Part shown: positions 34,100 to 42,616 of the stretch, in pieces
Position numbering within the stretch: the first letter of the stretch is position 1
How the letters are laid out: each line of letters starts with the position of its first letter
NCBI GenBank assembly: GCA_902772585.1
Contig: CACYBB010000014.1
Span: 1 to 49,413 of the forward strand
Source: an uncultured Bacteroidales bacterium
GTDB taxonomy: Bacteria > Bacteroidota > Bacteroidia > Bacteroidales > Bacteroidaceae
Direction of reading: 5' to 3'
Length of the DNA: 49,413 bases
The notes under the pieces: generated by a model
Told to the model about the DNA's origin: nothing
Database searches by the model: none
The model's input: the letters and a program-made list of their open reading frames with translations, nothing else
Position numbers and translations under genes: made by a program

Positions 34100-35077
34100 A
34101 TGGGGATTAAAAGGATATTTATTACCTTTAAGAACTTCCTGTTCAGTAATGTGAACAAGCAGTTCCTTGTCTTCATGTTCTTCCTCCTCCTTTCTGGCAT
34201 CTTCTGGCTCATCATCACACTCAACGAGACCTACGAACAGGAAATCAAGATACCGGCACGCATCGTGGGTATCCCCAAGAATGTAGTGCTCACATCAATA
34301 CCTGTTGACACGGTACGTACCACTATCCGCGATAAGGGATGGGTGATGATGACCTATCTCTATACCGATCGTTTAGGGACCATCCAGATACCGTTCAAGC
34401 CCTACGACCATGGTCGTGGCACCGGCACTGTCGGTACCACCGAGTTGAAACGCATGGTGGAGCAGCGTCTGGAACTCTCGTCAAAAGTCACTGCCATCAA
34501 GCCTGACCGTCTGGAGTTCTCGTATAATAATGGTGAGTGCCGTCGTGTTCCTGTCCGTTGGGCCGGTCGTGTCATCCCCGACCAACTCTACTTCATCTCG
34601 CATGTGGAATATATGCCTGACAGTGTAGAGATCTATGCCTCGACAGAGAAACTCGACAGCATCCGTGCCGTTTATACCGAAGCCCTCAACTTCGTGAACT
34701 TCCGCGACTCGTTGACGGTCGATTGTCAACTGGCCCACATTCCTGACGTCAAGATAGTTCCCGACCGTGTGAAAATCAAGTTCCATACCGACGTGCTCAC
34801 CGAAGAGACGATCAGCAACGTGCCCATCCACTGTCTCAACCTGCCGAAAGGCAAAGTATTGCGCACCTTCCCACGCCATGCCAAGATACATTTCGTGGCA
34901 GGCGTCAGTCAGATACGTTCCCTGCGTGCCGAAGACTTTAAGGTCGTTGCCGACTATCACGAAATCTCGGAGAGTCACAAGGAGAAGTGTAATCTCTATC
35001 TCCGCGAAGTACCGCGTGGTGTCAGCCGTGCTGTCCTCGAGACCAAAGAGGTGGACTATCTCATTGAGGACGAGTAA
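34100..35077 (+). CDS. YbbR-like domain protein
   Basis: A 325-residue protein with one N-terminal membrane helix (VFMFFLLLSGIFWLIITL, near 25-42) and an extracytoplasmic beta-rich region that looks like YbbR-type repeats. In Firmicutes YbbR (CdaR) regulates the diadenylate cyclase CdaA; Bacteroidota proteins of this type often lie between yajC and coaE as here, and no cyclase gene is adjacent. The function is therefore not assigned beyond the domain. It starts 55 bp after yajC. Confidence 0.8.
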   Translation: MGIKRIFITFKNFLFSNVNKQFLVFMFFLLLSGIFWLIITLNETYEQEIKIPARIVGIPKNVVLTSIPVDTVRTTIRDKGWVMMTYLYTDRLGTIQIPFKPYDHGRGTGTVGTTELKRMVEQRLELSSKVTAIKPDRLEFSYNNGECRRVPVRWAGRVIPDQLYFISHVEYMPDSVEIYASTEKLDSIRAVYTEALNFVNFRDSLTVDCQLAHIPDVKIVPDRVKIKFHTDVLTEETISNVPIHCLNLPKGKVLRTFPRHAKIHFVAGVSQIRSLRAEDFKVVADYHEISESHKEKCNLYLREVPRGVSRAVLETKEVDYLIEDE

Positions 35078-35100
35078 ACGATAACCAATAAGCAACAAAC

Positions 35101-35628
35101 GTGAAGATTGGTATTACGGGAGGTATCGGTTCTGGCAAGAGCTACGTCTGCCAGCTGCTCAAGACTCGCGGCATCGAGGTCTACGACTGCGATCAGGCGG
35201 CCAAACGCATCATCCGCACATCGGACGACGTCCGCCAGCAACTGCTGCAGCTCATCGGTTCTTTGGAGAAGGCCGACATAGCTCGTTTCTTGCTGGAAAG
35301 CGAGGCCAACGCCCAGAAGATTGACGCCATCGTCCATCCTGCTGTCTTCCGCGACTTCGAGGAGAGCGGCTTCCAATGGATGGAGAGCGCCATCCTCTAT
35401 GAGTCAGGAGCCTACAAACTGGTGGACCGCGTCATCGTTGTCACCGCACCAGAAGAGGTACGCATACATCGCGTCATGCAGCGCGACGGTATCACGCGCG
35501 AGAAAGCACTCCAATGGATGCAGCGCCAGTGGCCACAAGCCGAGTTGCAACGACGTGCCGACTACGAAATCATCAATGACGGTCAACAAGACCTCAATAG
35601 TCAGATAGAGAAATTATTAATGTCGTAA
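35101..35628 (+). CDS. coaE: Dephospho-CoA kinase, compact form
   Basis: A 175-residue P-loop kinase for the last step of coenzyme A synthesis. The Walker A motif GGIGSGKS is at residues 7-14, with YDCDQAAKRI, IVHPAVF and ESAILYES matching the family. It starts at GTG with no in-frame ATG nearby. The protein is about 20-30 residues shorter than usual; the shortening lies around QLIGSLEKADIARFLL, where other CoaE proteins have a longer lid segment. Key residues are present, so it is probably active. The 3' spacer reiterates CGTAATAA. Confidence 0.92.
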   Translation: MKIGITGGIGSGKSYVCQLLKTRGIEVYDCDQAAKRIIRTSDDVRQQLLQLIGSLEKADIARFLLESEANAQKIDAIVHPAVFRDFEESGFQWMESAILYESGAYKLVDRVIVVTAPEEVRIHRVMQRDGITREKALQWMQRQWPQAELQRRADYEIINDGQQDLNSQIEKLLMS

Positions 35629-35666
35629 TAACGTAATAACGAAATATCGAAATAAAGAAAAGAAAT

Positions 35667-36107
35667 ATGAAACAAACCATTTTAGCAATCTCCGGTAAGC
35701 CCGGACTTTACAAATTAGTATCACGTGCCACTAACAGCCTCATCGTCGAGGCTCTGGACGACACCCACAAGCGTCTGCCAGCCTTCGGAAGTGACCGCAT
35801 CACCTCTTTGGCCGACATCGCCATGTTCACTGAGACCGACGAGGTTCCCCTCATGAAGGTGCTCGCCTCCATGCGCGACCTGGAGGGTGGCAAGACCTGC
35901 AGCATCAACTTCAAGAAGGCTACTCCTGCTGAGCTCCACGAGTATTTCTCAAAGGTACTGCCCGAATGGGACCAGGACCGTGTGCAGAACTCACACATCA
36001 AGAAGCTTATCCAGTGGTACGACATCCTCATCAAGGCTGGCATCACCGACTTCGAAGAGGAGATGGCACCTACCGAGGGTGATAACATCGATGACCGTAA
36101 AGAGTAA
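35667..36107 (+). CDS. DUF5606 domain protein
   Basis: A 146-residue soluble protein whose N-terminal half (MKQTILAISGKPGLYKLVSR) I recognise as DUF5606, a Bacteroidota family of unknown function. The second half is helical and ends in an acidic tail. No signal peptide or membrane segment is seen. It lies between coaE and tyrS, 6 bp before the tyrS ATG, so its expression is probably tied to translation genes. Confidence 0.85.
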   Translation: MKQTILAISGKPGLYKLVSRATNSLIVEALDDTHKRLPAFGSDRITSLADIAMFTETDEVPLMKVLASMRDLEGGKTCSINFKKATPAELHEYFSKVLPEWDQDRVQNSHIKKLIQWYDILIKAGITDFEEEMAPTEGDNIDDRKE

Positions 36108-36113
36108 TAAGAT

Positions 36114-37409
36114 ATGAAGAATTTTGTAGAAGAATTGAAATGGCGTGGTATGCTGGCACAGATGATGCCAGGTACAGAGGAACTGTTGCAGAAAGAGATG
36201 GTGACAGCCTATCTGGGTACCGACCCCACTGCCGACTCCCTGCATATTGGTCACCTCTGTGGCATCATGATGCTGCGTCACCTGCAGCGTTGTGGCCACC
36301 GCCCCATCATCCTCGTGGGTGGTGCTACGGGTATGATTGGCGACCCCTCCGGTAAGTCGCAGGAGCGTAACCTGCTGAACGACGAGACCCTGCGTCACAA
36401 TCAGGAGTGCATCAAGAAGCAGGTGGCTAAGTTCCTGGACTTTGAGAGCAAGGACGCTAACGCAGCCCTGATGGTGAACAACTACGATTGGATGAAGGAC
36501 TTTACGTTCCTGGATTTCGCCCGTGAGGTCGGTAAGCATATCACCGTGAACTACATGATGGCCAAGGAGAGCGTTCAGCAGCGTCTGAACGGTACCGCTC
36601 GCGACGGACTGTCATTCACTGAGTTCACCTACCAGCTCCTGCAGGGCTATGATTTCCTGTACCTCTACCAGCACTATGGCGTGAAGCTGCAGCTGGGCGG
36701 TAACGACCAGTGGGGCAACATGACCACGGGTACGGAACTGATTCGCCGCACGTTGGGTAACGACGTGGAGACCTTCGCCCTGACCTGTCCGCTCATCACT
36801 AAGAGCGACGGTAAGAAGTTTGGTAAGACCGAGAGTGGTAATATCTGGCTGGACCGCAACCGCACCACCCCCTACCGCTTCTACCAGTTCTGGCTGAACG
36901 TCTCTGACGACGATGCCGAGCGTTACATCAAGATCTTCACCTCCCTGGAGAAGGACGTCATCGATGCCCTCGTAGAGGAGCACAAGGCAGACCCCGGTCG
37001 TCGTGTACTGCAGAAGCGCTTGGCCGAGGAGGTCACCGTGATGGTTCACTCAAAGGAGGACCTCGATATGGCTATCGAAGCTTCGAACATCCTTTTCGGC
37101 AAATCTACCAAGGAAGCCCTGGAGCGTCTCGACGAGCAGACCTTCCTCGATGTGTTCGATGGTGTCGAGAAGCACGAGATTGGTGCCGACCAGCTGGGAC
37201 AGCCTGCCATCGAACTGCTGACCACCGTTGCTCCCGTCTTCCCCTCAAAGGGTGAGATGCGCAAGATGGTACAGGGTGGCGGCGTCTCTCTGAACAAGGA
37301 AAAGATGAGCGACCCACAGCGTCTGATTACTGCCGACGACCTCATCGACGGTAAATACCTGCTGGCACAGAAGGGTAAGAAGAACTACTATCTGCTGATT
37401 GTCAAGTAA
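36114..37409 (+). CDS. tyrS: Tyrosine-tRNA ligase
   Basis: A 431-residue class I aminoacyl-tRNA synthetase charging tRNA-Tyr. The HIGH motif appears as LHIGHLCG (residues 43-50) and the KMSKS equivalent as KFGKTESG near 233. An S4 RNA-binding domain forms the C-terminus (about 360-431). Length is standard. It ends the nusB run; the following spacer (37410-37438) reiterates AAGTAAA words. A consensus promoter for tRNA-Gln begins directly after. Confidence 0.97.
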   Translation: MKNFVEELKWRGMLAQMMPGTEELLQKEMVTAYLGTDPTADSLHIGHLCGIMMLRHLQRCGHRPIILVGGATGMIGDPSGKSQERNLLNDETLRHNQECIKKQVAKFLDFESKDANAALMVNNYDWMKDFTFLDFAREVGKHITVNYMMAKESVQQRLNGTARDGLSFTEFTYQLLQGYDFLYLYQHYGVKLQLGGNDQWGNMTTGTELIRRTLGNDVETFALTCPLITKSDGKKFGKTESGNIWLDRNRTTPYRFYQFWLNVSDDDAERYIKIFTSLEKDVIDALVEEHKADPGRRVLQKRLAEEVTVMVHSKEDLDMAIEASNILFGKSTKEALERLDEQTFLDVFDGVEKHEIGADQLGQPAIELLTTVAPVFPSKGEMRKMVQGGGVSLNKEKMSDPQRLITADDLIDGKYLLAQKGKKNYYLLIVK

Positions 37410-37438
37410 AGGTAAAAAAGTAAAAAGGTAGGAAATAA

Positions 37439-37470
37439 TTTGGCGGTATGCTAAATATTTCTTACCTTTG
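37439..37470 (+). promoter_or_regulatory. tRNA-Gln promoter
   Basis: TTTG at 37439-37442, a 20-bp spacer and TACCTTTG at 37463-37470, ending 21 bp before the mature 5' end of the tRNA. Confidence 0.75.
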
Positions 37471-37491
37471 CACCCGCTTAGCGCATATTGG

Positions 37492-37562
37492 TGTCCAATG
37501 GTGTAATGGTAGCACAACAGGTTTTGGTTCTGTTTGTGGTGGTTCGAATCCGCCTTGGACAA
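37492..37562 (+). tRNA. tRNA-Gln (anticodon TTG)
   Basis: A complete 71-nt cloverleaf: acceptor TGTCCAA (37492-37498) with TTGGACA (37555-37561), D-stem GTG/CAC, anticodon stem ACAGG/TCTGT, loop TTTTGGT with anticodon TTG at 37524-37526, and T-arm GGTGG/CCGCC (one G-U pair) with loop TTCGAAT. Discriminator is A; no CCA is encoded. An intrinsic terminator follows. It reads CAA codons for glutamine. Confidence 0.95.
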
Positions 37563-37570
37563 CGTTTACG
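37557..37570 (+). promoter_or_regulatory. Candidate pectin operator upstream of kduD
   Basis: GGACAACGTTTACG shares AACGTTTACGA with the susC site (11 of 14 positions overall). Its CGTTTACG core begins right at the end of tRNA-Gln and 53 bp before the kduD -7 box. The left half lies within the tRNA gene, so only the right half is free to evolve. Confidence 0.45.
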
Positions 37571-37572
37571 AA

Positions 37573-37602
37573 AAAAAAGAGTGGTGCAATCCACTCTTTT
37601 TT
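37573..37602. terminator. Bidirectional intrinsic terminator after tRNA-Gln
   Basis: AAAAAAGAGTGG, loop TGCAAT, CCACTCTTTTTT. The perfect stem is flanked by A and T runs, so it can act on both strands. It ends 14 bp before the kduD -7 box. Confidence 0.88.
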
Positions 37603-37615
37603 CATAAATAATGAT

Positions 37616-37623
37616 TACCTTTG
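37616..37623 (+). promoter_or_regulatory. -7 box TACCTTTG of kduD
   Basis: TACCTTTG lies 31 bp before the kduD ATG. The -33 region overlaps the T-run of the tRNA terminator and lacks a clear TTTG, which would suit an activated promoter. Confidence 0.6.
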
Positions 37624-37653
37624 CAGCAATAAACTATTAAAGACAATTATACT

Positions 37654-38451
37654 ATGCAGAATCTATTTTCATTGGAAGGTAAGGTAGCGCTGGTAACCGG
37701 TGCTGCCTATGGTATTGGTTTCGCCATGGCCGAGGCATTGGCCAAGGCAGGTGCAGAGATTGCTTTCAACTGTCGCGGACAGGAGCACATGGACAAGGCG
37801 CTGGCTGAGTATGAGGCCAAGGGCATCAAGGCTCACGGCTATATCTGTGACGTCACCAACGAGGCTGACGTACAGAAGATGGTCGCTGACATCCGCAAGG
37901 AACTGGGTCATATCGACATCCTCGTCAACAATGCTGGCATCATCAAGCGCATCCCCATGCACGAGATGACACGCGAAGAGTTCCAGCAGGTCATCGATAT
38001 CGACCTGGTGGGTCCGTTCATCATGACCAAGGCCGTCATTCCTGAGATGATAGAGCGCCGTGAAGGTAAGATTATTAATATCTGCTCCATGATGTCTGAG
38101 TTGGGACGCGAGACCGTCAGCGCCTATGCTGCCGCCAAGGGTGGCCTGAAGATGCTGACCCGCAACATCTGCTCAGAGTATGGTGAGTATAACATCCAGT
38201 GCAACGCCATTGGCCCAGGCTACATCGCCACACCACAGACGGCTCCTCTCCGCGAGCGTCAGGCCGATGGCAGCCGTCATCCGTTCGACTCGTTCATCTG
38301 CGCCAAGACCCCTGCCGGTCGCTGGCTCAATCCAGAGGAACTGGGTGGTCCTGCAGTCTTCCTGGCTTCTCATGCCTCGGATGCTGTCAATGGCCACGTG
38401 CTCTATGTCGACGGTGGCATCCTCGCCTACATCGGCAAGCAGCCCAAATAA
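37654..38451 (+). CDS. kduD: KduD-like SDR dehydrogenase (2-dehydro-3-deoxy-D-gluconate 5-dehydrogenase)
   Basis: A 265-residue classical SDR with cofactor motif TGAAYGIG (about 14-21), NNAG near 91, catalytic Ser in NICSMMSE, and Tyr158/Lys162 in AYAAAKGG. It most resembles KduD/gluconate 5-dehydrogenase. KduD reduces 3-deoxy-D-glycero-2,5-hexodiulosonate, formed by KduI from the unsaturated uronic acid released by GH105, to KDG. The candidate operator upstream matches those of the pectin locus, supporting KduD over a plain gluconate dehydrogenase. kduI is not in the window. miaB follows 6 bp downstream, so they may be cotranscribed. Confidence 0.85.
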   Translation: MQNLFSLEGKVALVTGAAYGIGFAMAEALAKAGAEIAFNCRGQEHMDKALAEYEAKGIKAHGYICDVTNEADVQKMVADIRKELGHIDILVNNAGIIKRIPMHEMTREEFQQVIDIDLVGPFIMTKAVIPEMIERREGKIINICSMMSELGRETVSAYAAAKGGLKMLTRNICSEYGEYNIQCNAIGPGYIATPQTAPLRERQADGSRHPFDSFICAKTPAGRWLNPEELGGPAVFLASHASDAVNGHVLYVDGGILAYIGKQPK

Positions 38452-38457
38452 TAAAAC

Positions 38458-39762
38458 ATGAAGAAACTTTATATCGAAACGTATGGATGCCAGATGAACG
38501 TCGCAGACTCGGAGGTTGTTGCCTCCGTGATGCAGATGGCTGGCTATGAGACCACGGAACAGCTGGACGAAGCTGATGCCGTATTCCTGAACACCTGCTC
38601 GGTACGCGACAATGCCGAGCAGAAAATCTATCATCGCCTGGACGCCCTTGACGCCCTGCGTCGCAAGCGCAAGCTCATCATCGGTGTCCTTGGCTGTATG
38701 GCCGAACGCGTAAAAGACGACCTGCTGGAGAACCACCACTGCGACCTGGTGGCCGGTCCTGATGCCTATCTGTCGTTGCCCGACCTGATAGCACAGGCCG
38801 AGACGGGTCATAAGGCGATGAATATCGAATTGTCTACCAGCGAGACCTACAAGGACATCGTACCGCAGCGCCTGCATGGTGCCAAGATTGGTGGTTTTGT
38901 CAGCATCATGCGTGGTTGCAACAACTTCTGCCACTACTGCATCGTGCCCTACACCCGTGGCCGTGAGCGTAGCCGCGACCTGGAGAGTATCCTGCGAGAG
39001 GTACGCGACCTGCGCGACCGTGGCTTCAAGGAGGTGACGCTGCTGGGGCAGAATGTGAACAGCTACAATGCGGAGATTGGTTTCCCCAATCTTCTGCGCC
39101 GCGTTGCTGAGGAAGCCCCAGAGATGCGCATCCGCTTCACCACGAGTCATCCCAAGGATATGAGCGACGAGACGCTGCGTGTCATTGCTGAGATGCCTAA
39201 CGTCTGCAAACATATCCACCTGCCTGTGCAGAGCGGTTCCGACCGTATCCTGAAGTTGATGAACCGTAAGTACACCCGCGAGTGGTACCTGGACCGTGTA
39301 GCAGCCATCCGTCGCATCATCCCTGACTGTGGCCTGTCAACAGACATCTTTGTGGGTTACCATAGCGAGACGGAGGAAGACCACCAGCTCTCGCTGTCGC
39401 TGATGCGTGAGGTAGGCTACGACTCTGCGTTTATGTTCAAATACTCAGAGCGCCCAGGCACCTATGCCTCGAAACACCTACCCGACGATGTTCCTGAGGA
39501 GGAGAAGATCCGTCGACTGAATGAGCTCATCGCCCTGCAGACGGAGATTTCTGCCCAGCAGAACAAGAAAGACGAGGGTAAGGAGTTCGACGTATTGCTC
39601 GAGGCTTTCTCGAAGCGTAGTCGCGACCAACTGATGGGTCGTACGGAGCAGAACAAGGCCGTCGTTGTCAACAAGGGCAACCATCATATCGGTGAGACGG
39701 TACGTGTCCGCATCACAGGTTCAACGAGTGCCACACTGTTGGGAGAAATCGTGGAGAGTTAA
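38458..39762 (+). CDS. miaB: tRNA-2-methylthio-N6-dimethylallyladenosine synthase
   Basis: A 434-residue radical-SAM methylthiotransferase acting on i6A37 of tRNAs. The N-terminal cluster cysteines are Cys11 (YGCQMN), one in NTCSVRDNA near 47 and one in LGCMAERV near 80. The radical-SAM CxxxCxxC is in CNNFCHYC near 153-160. A C-terminal TRAM domain ends the protein (VVVNKGNHHIGETVRVRITG). MiaB, RimO and MtaB are related; the YGCQMN start and lengths favour MiaB. It follows kduD by 6 bp and precedes the sulfatase gene by 3 bp. Confidence 0.95.
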   Translation: MKKLYIETYGCQMNVADSEVVASVMQMAGYETTEQLDEADAVFLNTCSVRDNAEQKIYHRLDALDALRRKRKLIIGVLGCMAERVKDDLLENHHCDLVAGPDAYLSLPDLIAQAETGHKAMNIELSTSETYKDIVPQRLHGAKIGGFVSIMRGCNNFCHYCIVPYTRGRERSRDLESILREVRDLRDRGFKEVTLLGQNVNSYNAEIGFPNLLRRVAEEAPEMRIRFTTSHPKDMSDETLRVIAEMPNVCKHIHLPVQSGSDRILKLMNRKYTREWYLDRVAAIRRIIPDCGLSTDIFVGYHSETEEDHQLSLSLMREVGYDSAFMFKYSERPGTYASKHLPDDVPEEEKIRRLNELIALQTEISAQQNKKDEGKEFDVLLEAFSKRSRDQLMGRTEQNKAVVVNKGNHHIGETVRVRITGSTSATLLGEIVES

Positions 39763-39765
39763 GAG

Positions 39766-41565
39766 GTGAGAGAGAGGGCGACATACCTGCTGAAATACTA
39801 CTTGGTAACCATCGCAATGTTCGTGGTTGCCAAGTTGGCATTTATGCTGGTGTGTGGCGAGGGGCTGTCACTGGGCGACTATGCCGCTGTTGTGTGGCAT
39901 GGACTATCGCTCGACCTTTCCACAGCGCTCTACTTCTTCTGCCTACCCTTCCTGCTCACCGTGGTGTCACTATGGGTGAAGATGCCTCGCATCGCGTTCC
40001 TTATATATAACGCGGTAGTGGCTGTAGCCTTCTCGTTAGCCTTCGTTGCTGACACCTGCCTCTATCCCTTCTGGCACTTCAAACTCGATGCCTCGTGCCT
40101 GCAGTACCTGGAGACACCCACCGAGGCCATGGCCAGCGTCACCACGGGCTACCTGCTCTTGCGACTTGTTCTACTAGTAGCACTTGCAGTACTAGTTTAT
40201 CTGGCTTTCTCTCGGCTCCGCACTCGCTTCCAGCGTGCGCACCAGCGCATACTAGCCACTCTCGTAGCCCTGTTGCTCATTGGTCCTATCATCATTGGTA
40301 TTCGTGGTGGTCTGGGGGAGTCAACGACAAACATCGGACAGGTGTACTTCTCGCAGAACCAGTTCCTGAACCATGCGGCAGTCAATCCTGTCTTCTCGTT
40401 CCTCTCGTCGATAGGTAAGTCGGGCGACTACATCGTCAGCTACAACTATATGACCGATGACGAGTGCCGCGAACTGACAGACAGTCTGTTCTATACCGAC
40501 AGCACAGGCGCCGACACGCTGCTGACCACCCGTCGCCCCAACATCCTGCTCATCGTCATGGAGAGTTGTGGCGGACAGTTTACCATGATTGGCGGTCACC
40601 CGGAGATAACGCCCCGCCTGAACCAGTTGGCACAGGAGGGTGTCTATTTCTCAGAGTGCTATGCTAACTCGTGGCGCACCGACAAGGGGATGGTGAGCAT
40701 CCTCAGTGGTTATCCTGCCTTCCCCGTTACCTCCGTCATGAAGGTCCCTGAGAAGAGTCGTAAGATGCCGTCGATAGCCCATTCGCTCGGACAGGCAGGC
40801 TATCAGAACACCTTCTACTATGGTGGTGACATCAACTTCACCAACATGCGCAGCTACGTGCTGGGCACAGGCTACGACCGTCTGGTATGGAAAGCCGACT
40901 ACACCAGCAACGAGCAGTCCACCTGTCAGTGGGGCGTCCGCGACGATATCATGTTCAACACGCTTTTGAGCGATATCCGGAAAGAGCCGAACGACAAGCC
41001 CTGGATGAAGACCCTGCTCACGCTCTCCAGTCATGAGCCATGGGATGTGCCCACAAAGGTGTTGGACGACGAGGTGTATAATGCCTTCAACTACCTGGAT
41101 CAGTGCATCGGCCGATTCATCGACGACCTGCGCAAGACCGCCGCCTGGAAGAACACGCTGGTAGTCATTCTCCCCGACCACGGCTATCGCTACAAGGGCA
41201 TTGACGAGGGCACGCGTCTCTACAACCACATCCCACTGCTGTGGGTGGGTGGTGCCGTCCGTCAACCGGTGGTCATCGACCGCCTCTGCAACCAGAGCGA
41301 CCTCGCCGCTACCCTACTCGGCCAACTGGGCATTCGCCATGATGACTTCCGTTTCAGTCGCGACATCGCCAGCAGCAGCTACCGCCAGCCTATGGCCTAC
41401 CACAACTCCACCAGTTGCGTATCGGTCTATGACAGCACGGGGTGGATGGCCTACGACATCGATGCCAACAGTATGATTACCCAGGAGGGTAACGACAGTG
41501 AACGACTGCTCCGTCTGTCAAGGGCTATTCTTCAATTGACCAGCCAAGATTTGAAGGAGAAGTGA
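39766..41565 (+). CDS. LTA-synthase-like membrane sulfatase/phosphotransferase
   Basis: A 599-residue protein starting at GTG, 3 bp after miaB. Five N-terminal membrane helices (about residues 10-185) precede an extracytoplasmic sulfatase-fold domain with metal and nucleophile motifs: NILLIVMESCGG near 260, SWRTDKGM with the candidate nucleophile Thr near 305, PDHG near 470 and HIPLLW near 488. This is the alkaline-phosphatase-superfamily layout of LtaS, MdoB and related glycerophosphate or phosphoethanolamine transferases. Gram-negative Bacteroidota do not make lipoteichoic acid, so the acceptor is probably another envelope glycan or lipid. That last point is inference. Confidence 0.85.
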   Translation: MRERATYLLKYYLVTIAMFVVAKLAFMLVCGEGLSLGDYAAVVWHGLSLDLSTALYFFCLPFLLTVVSLWVKMPRIAFLIYNAVVAVAFSLAFVADTCLYPFWHFKLDASCLQYLETPTEAMASVTTGYLLLRLVLLVALAVLVYLAFSRLRTRFQRAHQRILATLVALLLIGPIIIGIRGGLGESTTNIGQVYFSQNQFLNHAAVNPVFSFLSSIGKSGDYIVSYNYMTDDECRELTDSLFYTDSTGADTLLTTRRPNILLIVMESCGGQFTMIGGHPEITPRLNQLAQEGVYFSECYANSWRTDKGMVSILSGYPAFPVTSVMKVPEKSRKMPSIAHSLGQAGYQNTFYYGGDINFTNMRSYVLGTGYDRLVWKADYTSNEQSTCQWGVRDDIMFNTLLSDIRKEPNDKPWMKTLLTLSSHEPWDVPTKVLDDEVYNAFNYLDQCIGRFIDDLRKTAAWKNTLVVILPDHGYRYKGIDEGTRLYNHIPLLWVGGAVRQPVVIDRLCNQSDLAATLLGQLGIRHDDFRFSRDIASSSYRQPMAYHNSTSCVSVYDSTGWMAYDIDANSMITQEGNDSERLLRLSRAILQLTSQDLKEK

Positions 41566-41580
41566 TTTAGAACACAAAAT

Positions 41581-41594
41581 GTGTAATTTTACAC
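41581..41594. repeat. Small inverted repeat GTGTAA-TT-TTACAC
   Basis: A 6-bp inverted repeat with a 2-bp centre, 32 bp upstream of the -7 box of the signalling cluster. It could be an operator half-pair or chance. Confidence 0.3.
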
Positions 41595-41625
41595 GAAAAA
41601 CTTTCTACTTTTAAATATTTTTTCT

Positions 41626-41633
41626 TACCTTTG
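41626..41633 (+). promoter_or_regulatory. -7 box TACCTTTG of the signalling cluster
   Basis: TACCTTTG lies 23 bp upstream of the ATG of the binding-protein gene. The region before it is very T-rich without a clear TTTG. Confidence 0.65.
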
Positions 41634-41656
41634 CACCAAGAAATCATAAACTAAGC

Positions 41657-42616
41657 ATGAAAGGTAAGAACTGTCGACGACATATCCTGACGATGGTGCT
41701 GCTTTTGCTGTTATCTATTACGGCAAAGGCGCAGCACGAACGTTTCGTGTTTACTACGGCATGGATGGCGCAGGCGCAGTTTGCCGGCTACTATGTCGCC
41801 TACGAACGCGGGTTCTACAAGGAGGCAGGTCTCGATGTCGATATCCAGCACCCCACCCTGACCAGTTCAGCCTTGACACGACTGAAGTCACAGCAGTGTC
41901 ATGGTGCCATGTTCTCGCTCCTGTCGGCCATGGACTTTATCTCCCAGGGATTCTCATTGGTGAACATTTTCCAGGAATCCATGAACAGCAGCAATATGCT
42001 CATCTCGCGCTGGGATACCGACCCGCTGAAGATGAAGGGTAAGAAGGTGGCCATCTTCAACTCCGACCCGAACTACCTGACATACATCATGGACCGTCGC
42101 GAGGGTACGCACTATAAGTGGGTACGCTTCACCAGCGGCATCAACCTGTTCCTCAGCGGTGCTGTCGATGCCACCATGGTGGTCAGCTATAACGAGTACT
42201 ACCAACTGCTGCAGTCGGGCTTCAAACTCACCGACGAGAGCATCTACCGCTTCTCAGACCACGACTATAACATCCAGGAGATGGGTGTCTATGTGAAGCG
42301 TGACTACTACGAGAAGCATCGCTCAGTATGTCAGAAGTTTGCCAAGGCCAGTCGCAAGGGCTGGGAATGGGCTGCCCAGCATCCTGAGGAGGCACTCGAA
42401 ATCGTGATGAAGTACGTTCGCAAGCATCATTCTCCCACCAACCGACTGATGCAGAAACTGATGCTGGAGGAGTGCTTGCGACTGCAAATCAATAAGGACA
42501 CGGGCAAGCGTGAGTTCCGCGTTCGCGAGGATATGGTACAGAAGGCCTCGCAGATGATGACAGAGAGTGGACTGATAGCACGTCCGGTAACCTATAAAGA
42601 AATCATGGGACTATGA
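41657..42616 (+). CDS. THI5/NMT1-like periplasmic binding protein, orphan
   Basis: A 319-residue protein with a Sec signal peptide (LTMVLLLLLSITAKA, cleaved near 25). The mature part looks like the NMT1/THI5/SsuA type of solute-binding protein: QFAGYYVAYERGFYKEAGLDVDI at the start (AGYYVAYERGFYKEAGL is typical), SALTRLKSQQCHGAMFSLL, LKMKGKKVAIFNSDPNYLTY, and a helical end. Such proteins bind pyrimidines, sulfonates or other small molecules for ABC importers. Here no permease or ATPase gene is near; the gene instead overlaps by 4 bp a Cache-domain sensor. I infer a role as a ligand-presenting sensor component. The ligand is unknown. Confidence 0.85.
   Translation: MKGKNCRRHILTMVLLLLLSITAKAQHERFVFTTAWMAQAQFAGYYVAYERGFYKEAGLDVDIQHPTLTSSALTRLKSQQCHGAMFSLLSAMDFISQGFSLVNIFQESMNSSNMLISRWDTDPLKMKGKKVAIFNSDPNYLTYIMDRREGTHYKWVRFTSGINLFLSGAVDATMVVSYNEYYQLLQSGFKLTDESIYRFSDHDYNIQEMGVYVKRDYYEKHRSVCQKFAKASRKGWEWAAQHPEEALEIVMKYVRKHHSPTNRLMQKLMLEECLRLQINKDTGKREFRVREDMVQKASQMMTESGLIARPVTYKEIMGL

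Noticed and set aside
38173-39219. Minus-strand frame over kduD and miaB
   Set aside because: Both plus-strand genes carry catalytic motifs; the antisense frame crosses their boundary and has none.
41657-42616. Reading the THI5-like protein as part of an ordinary thiamine-precursor importer
   Set aside because: No permease or ATPase gene and no TPP riboswitch-like structure is seen; the neighbours are sensors.
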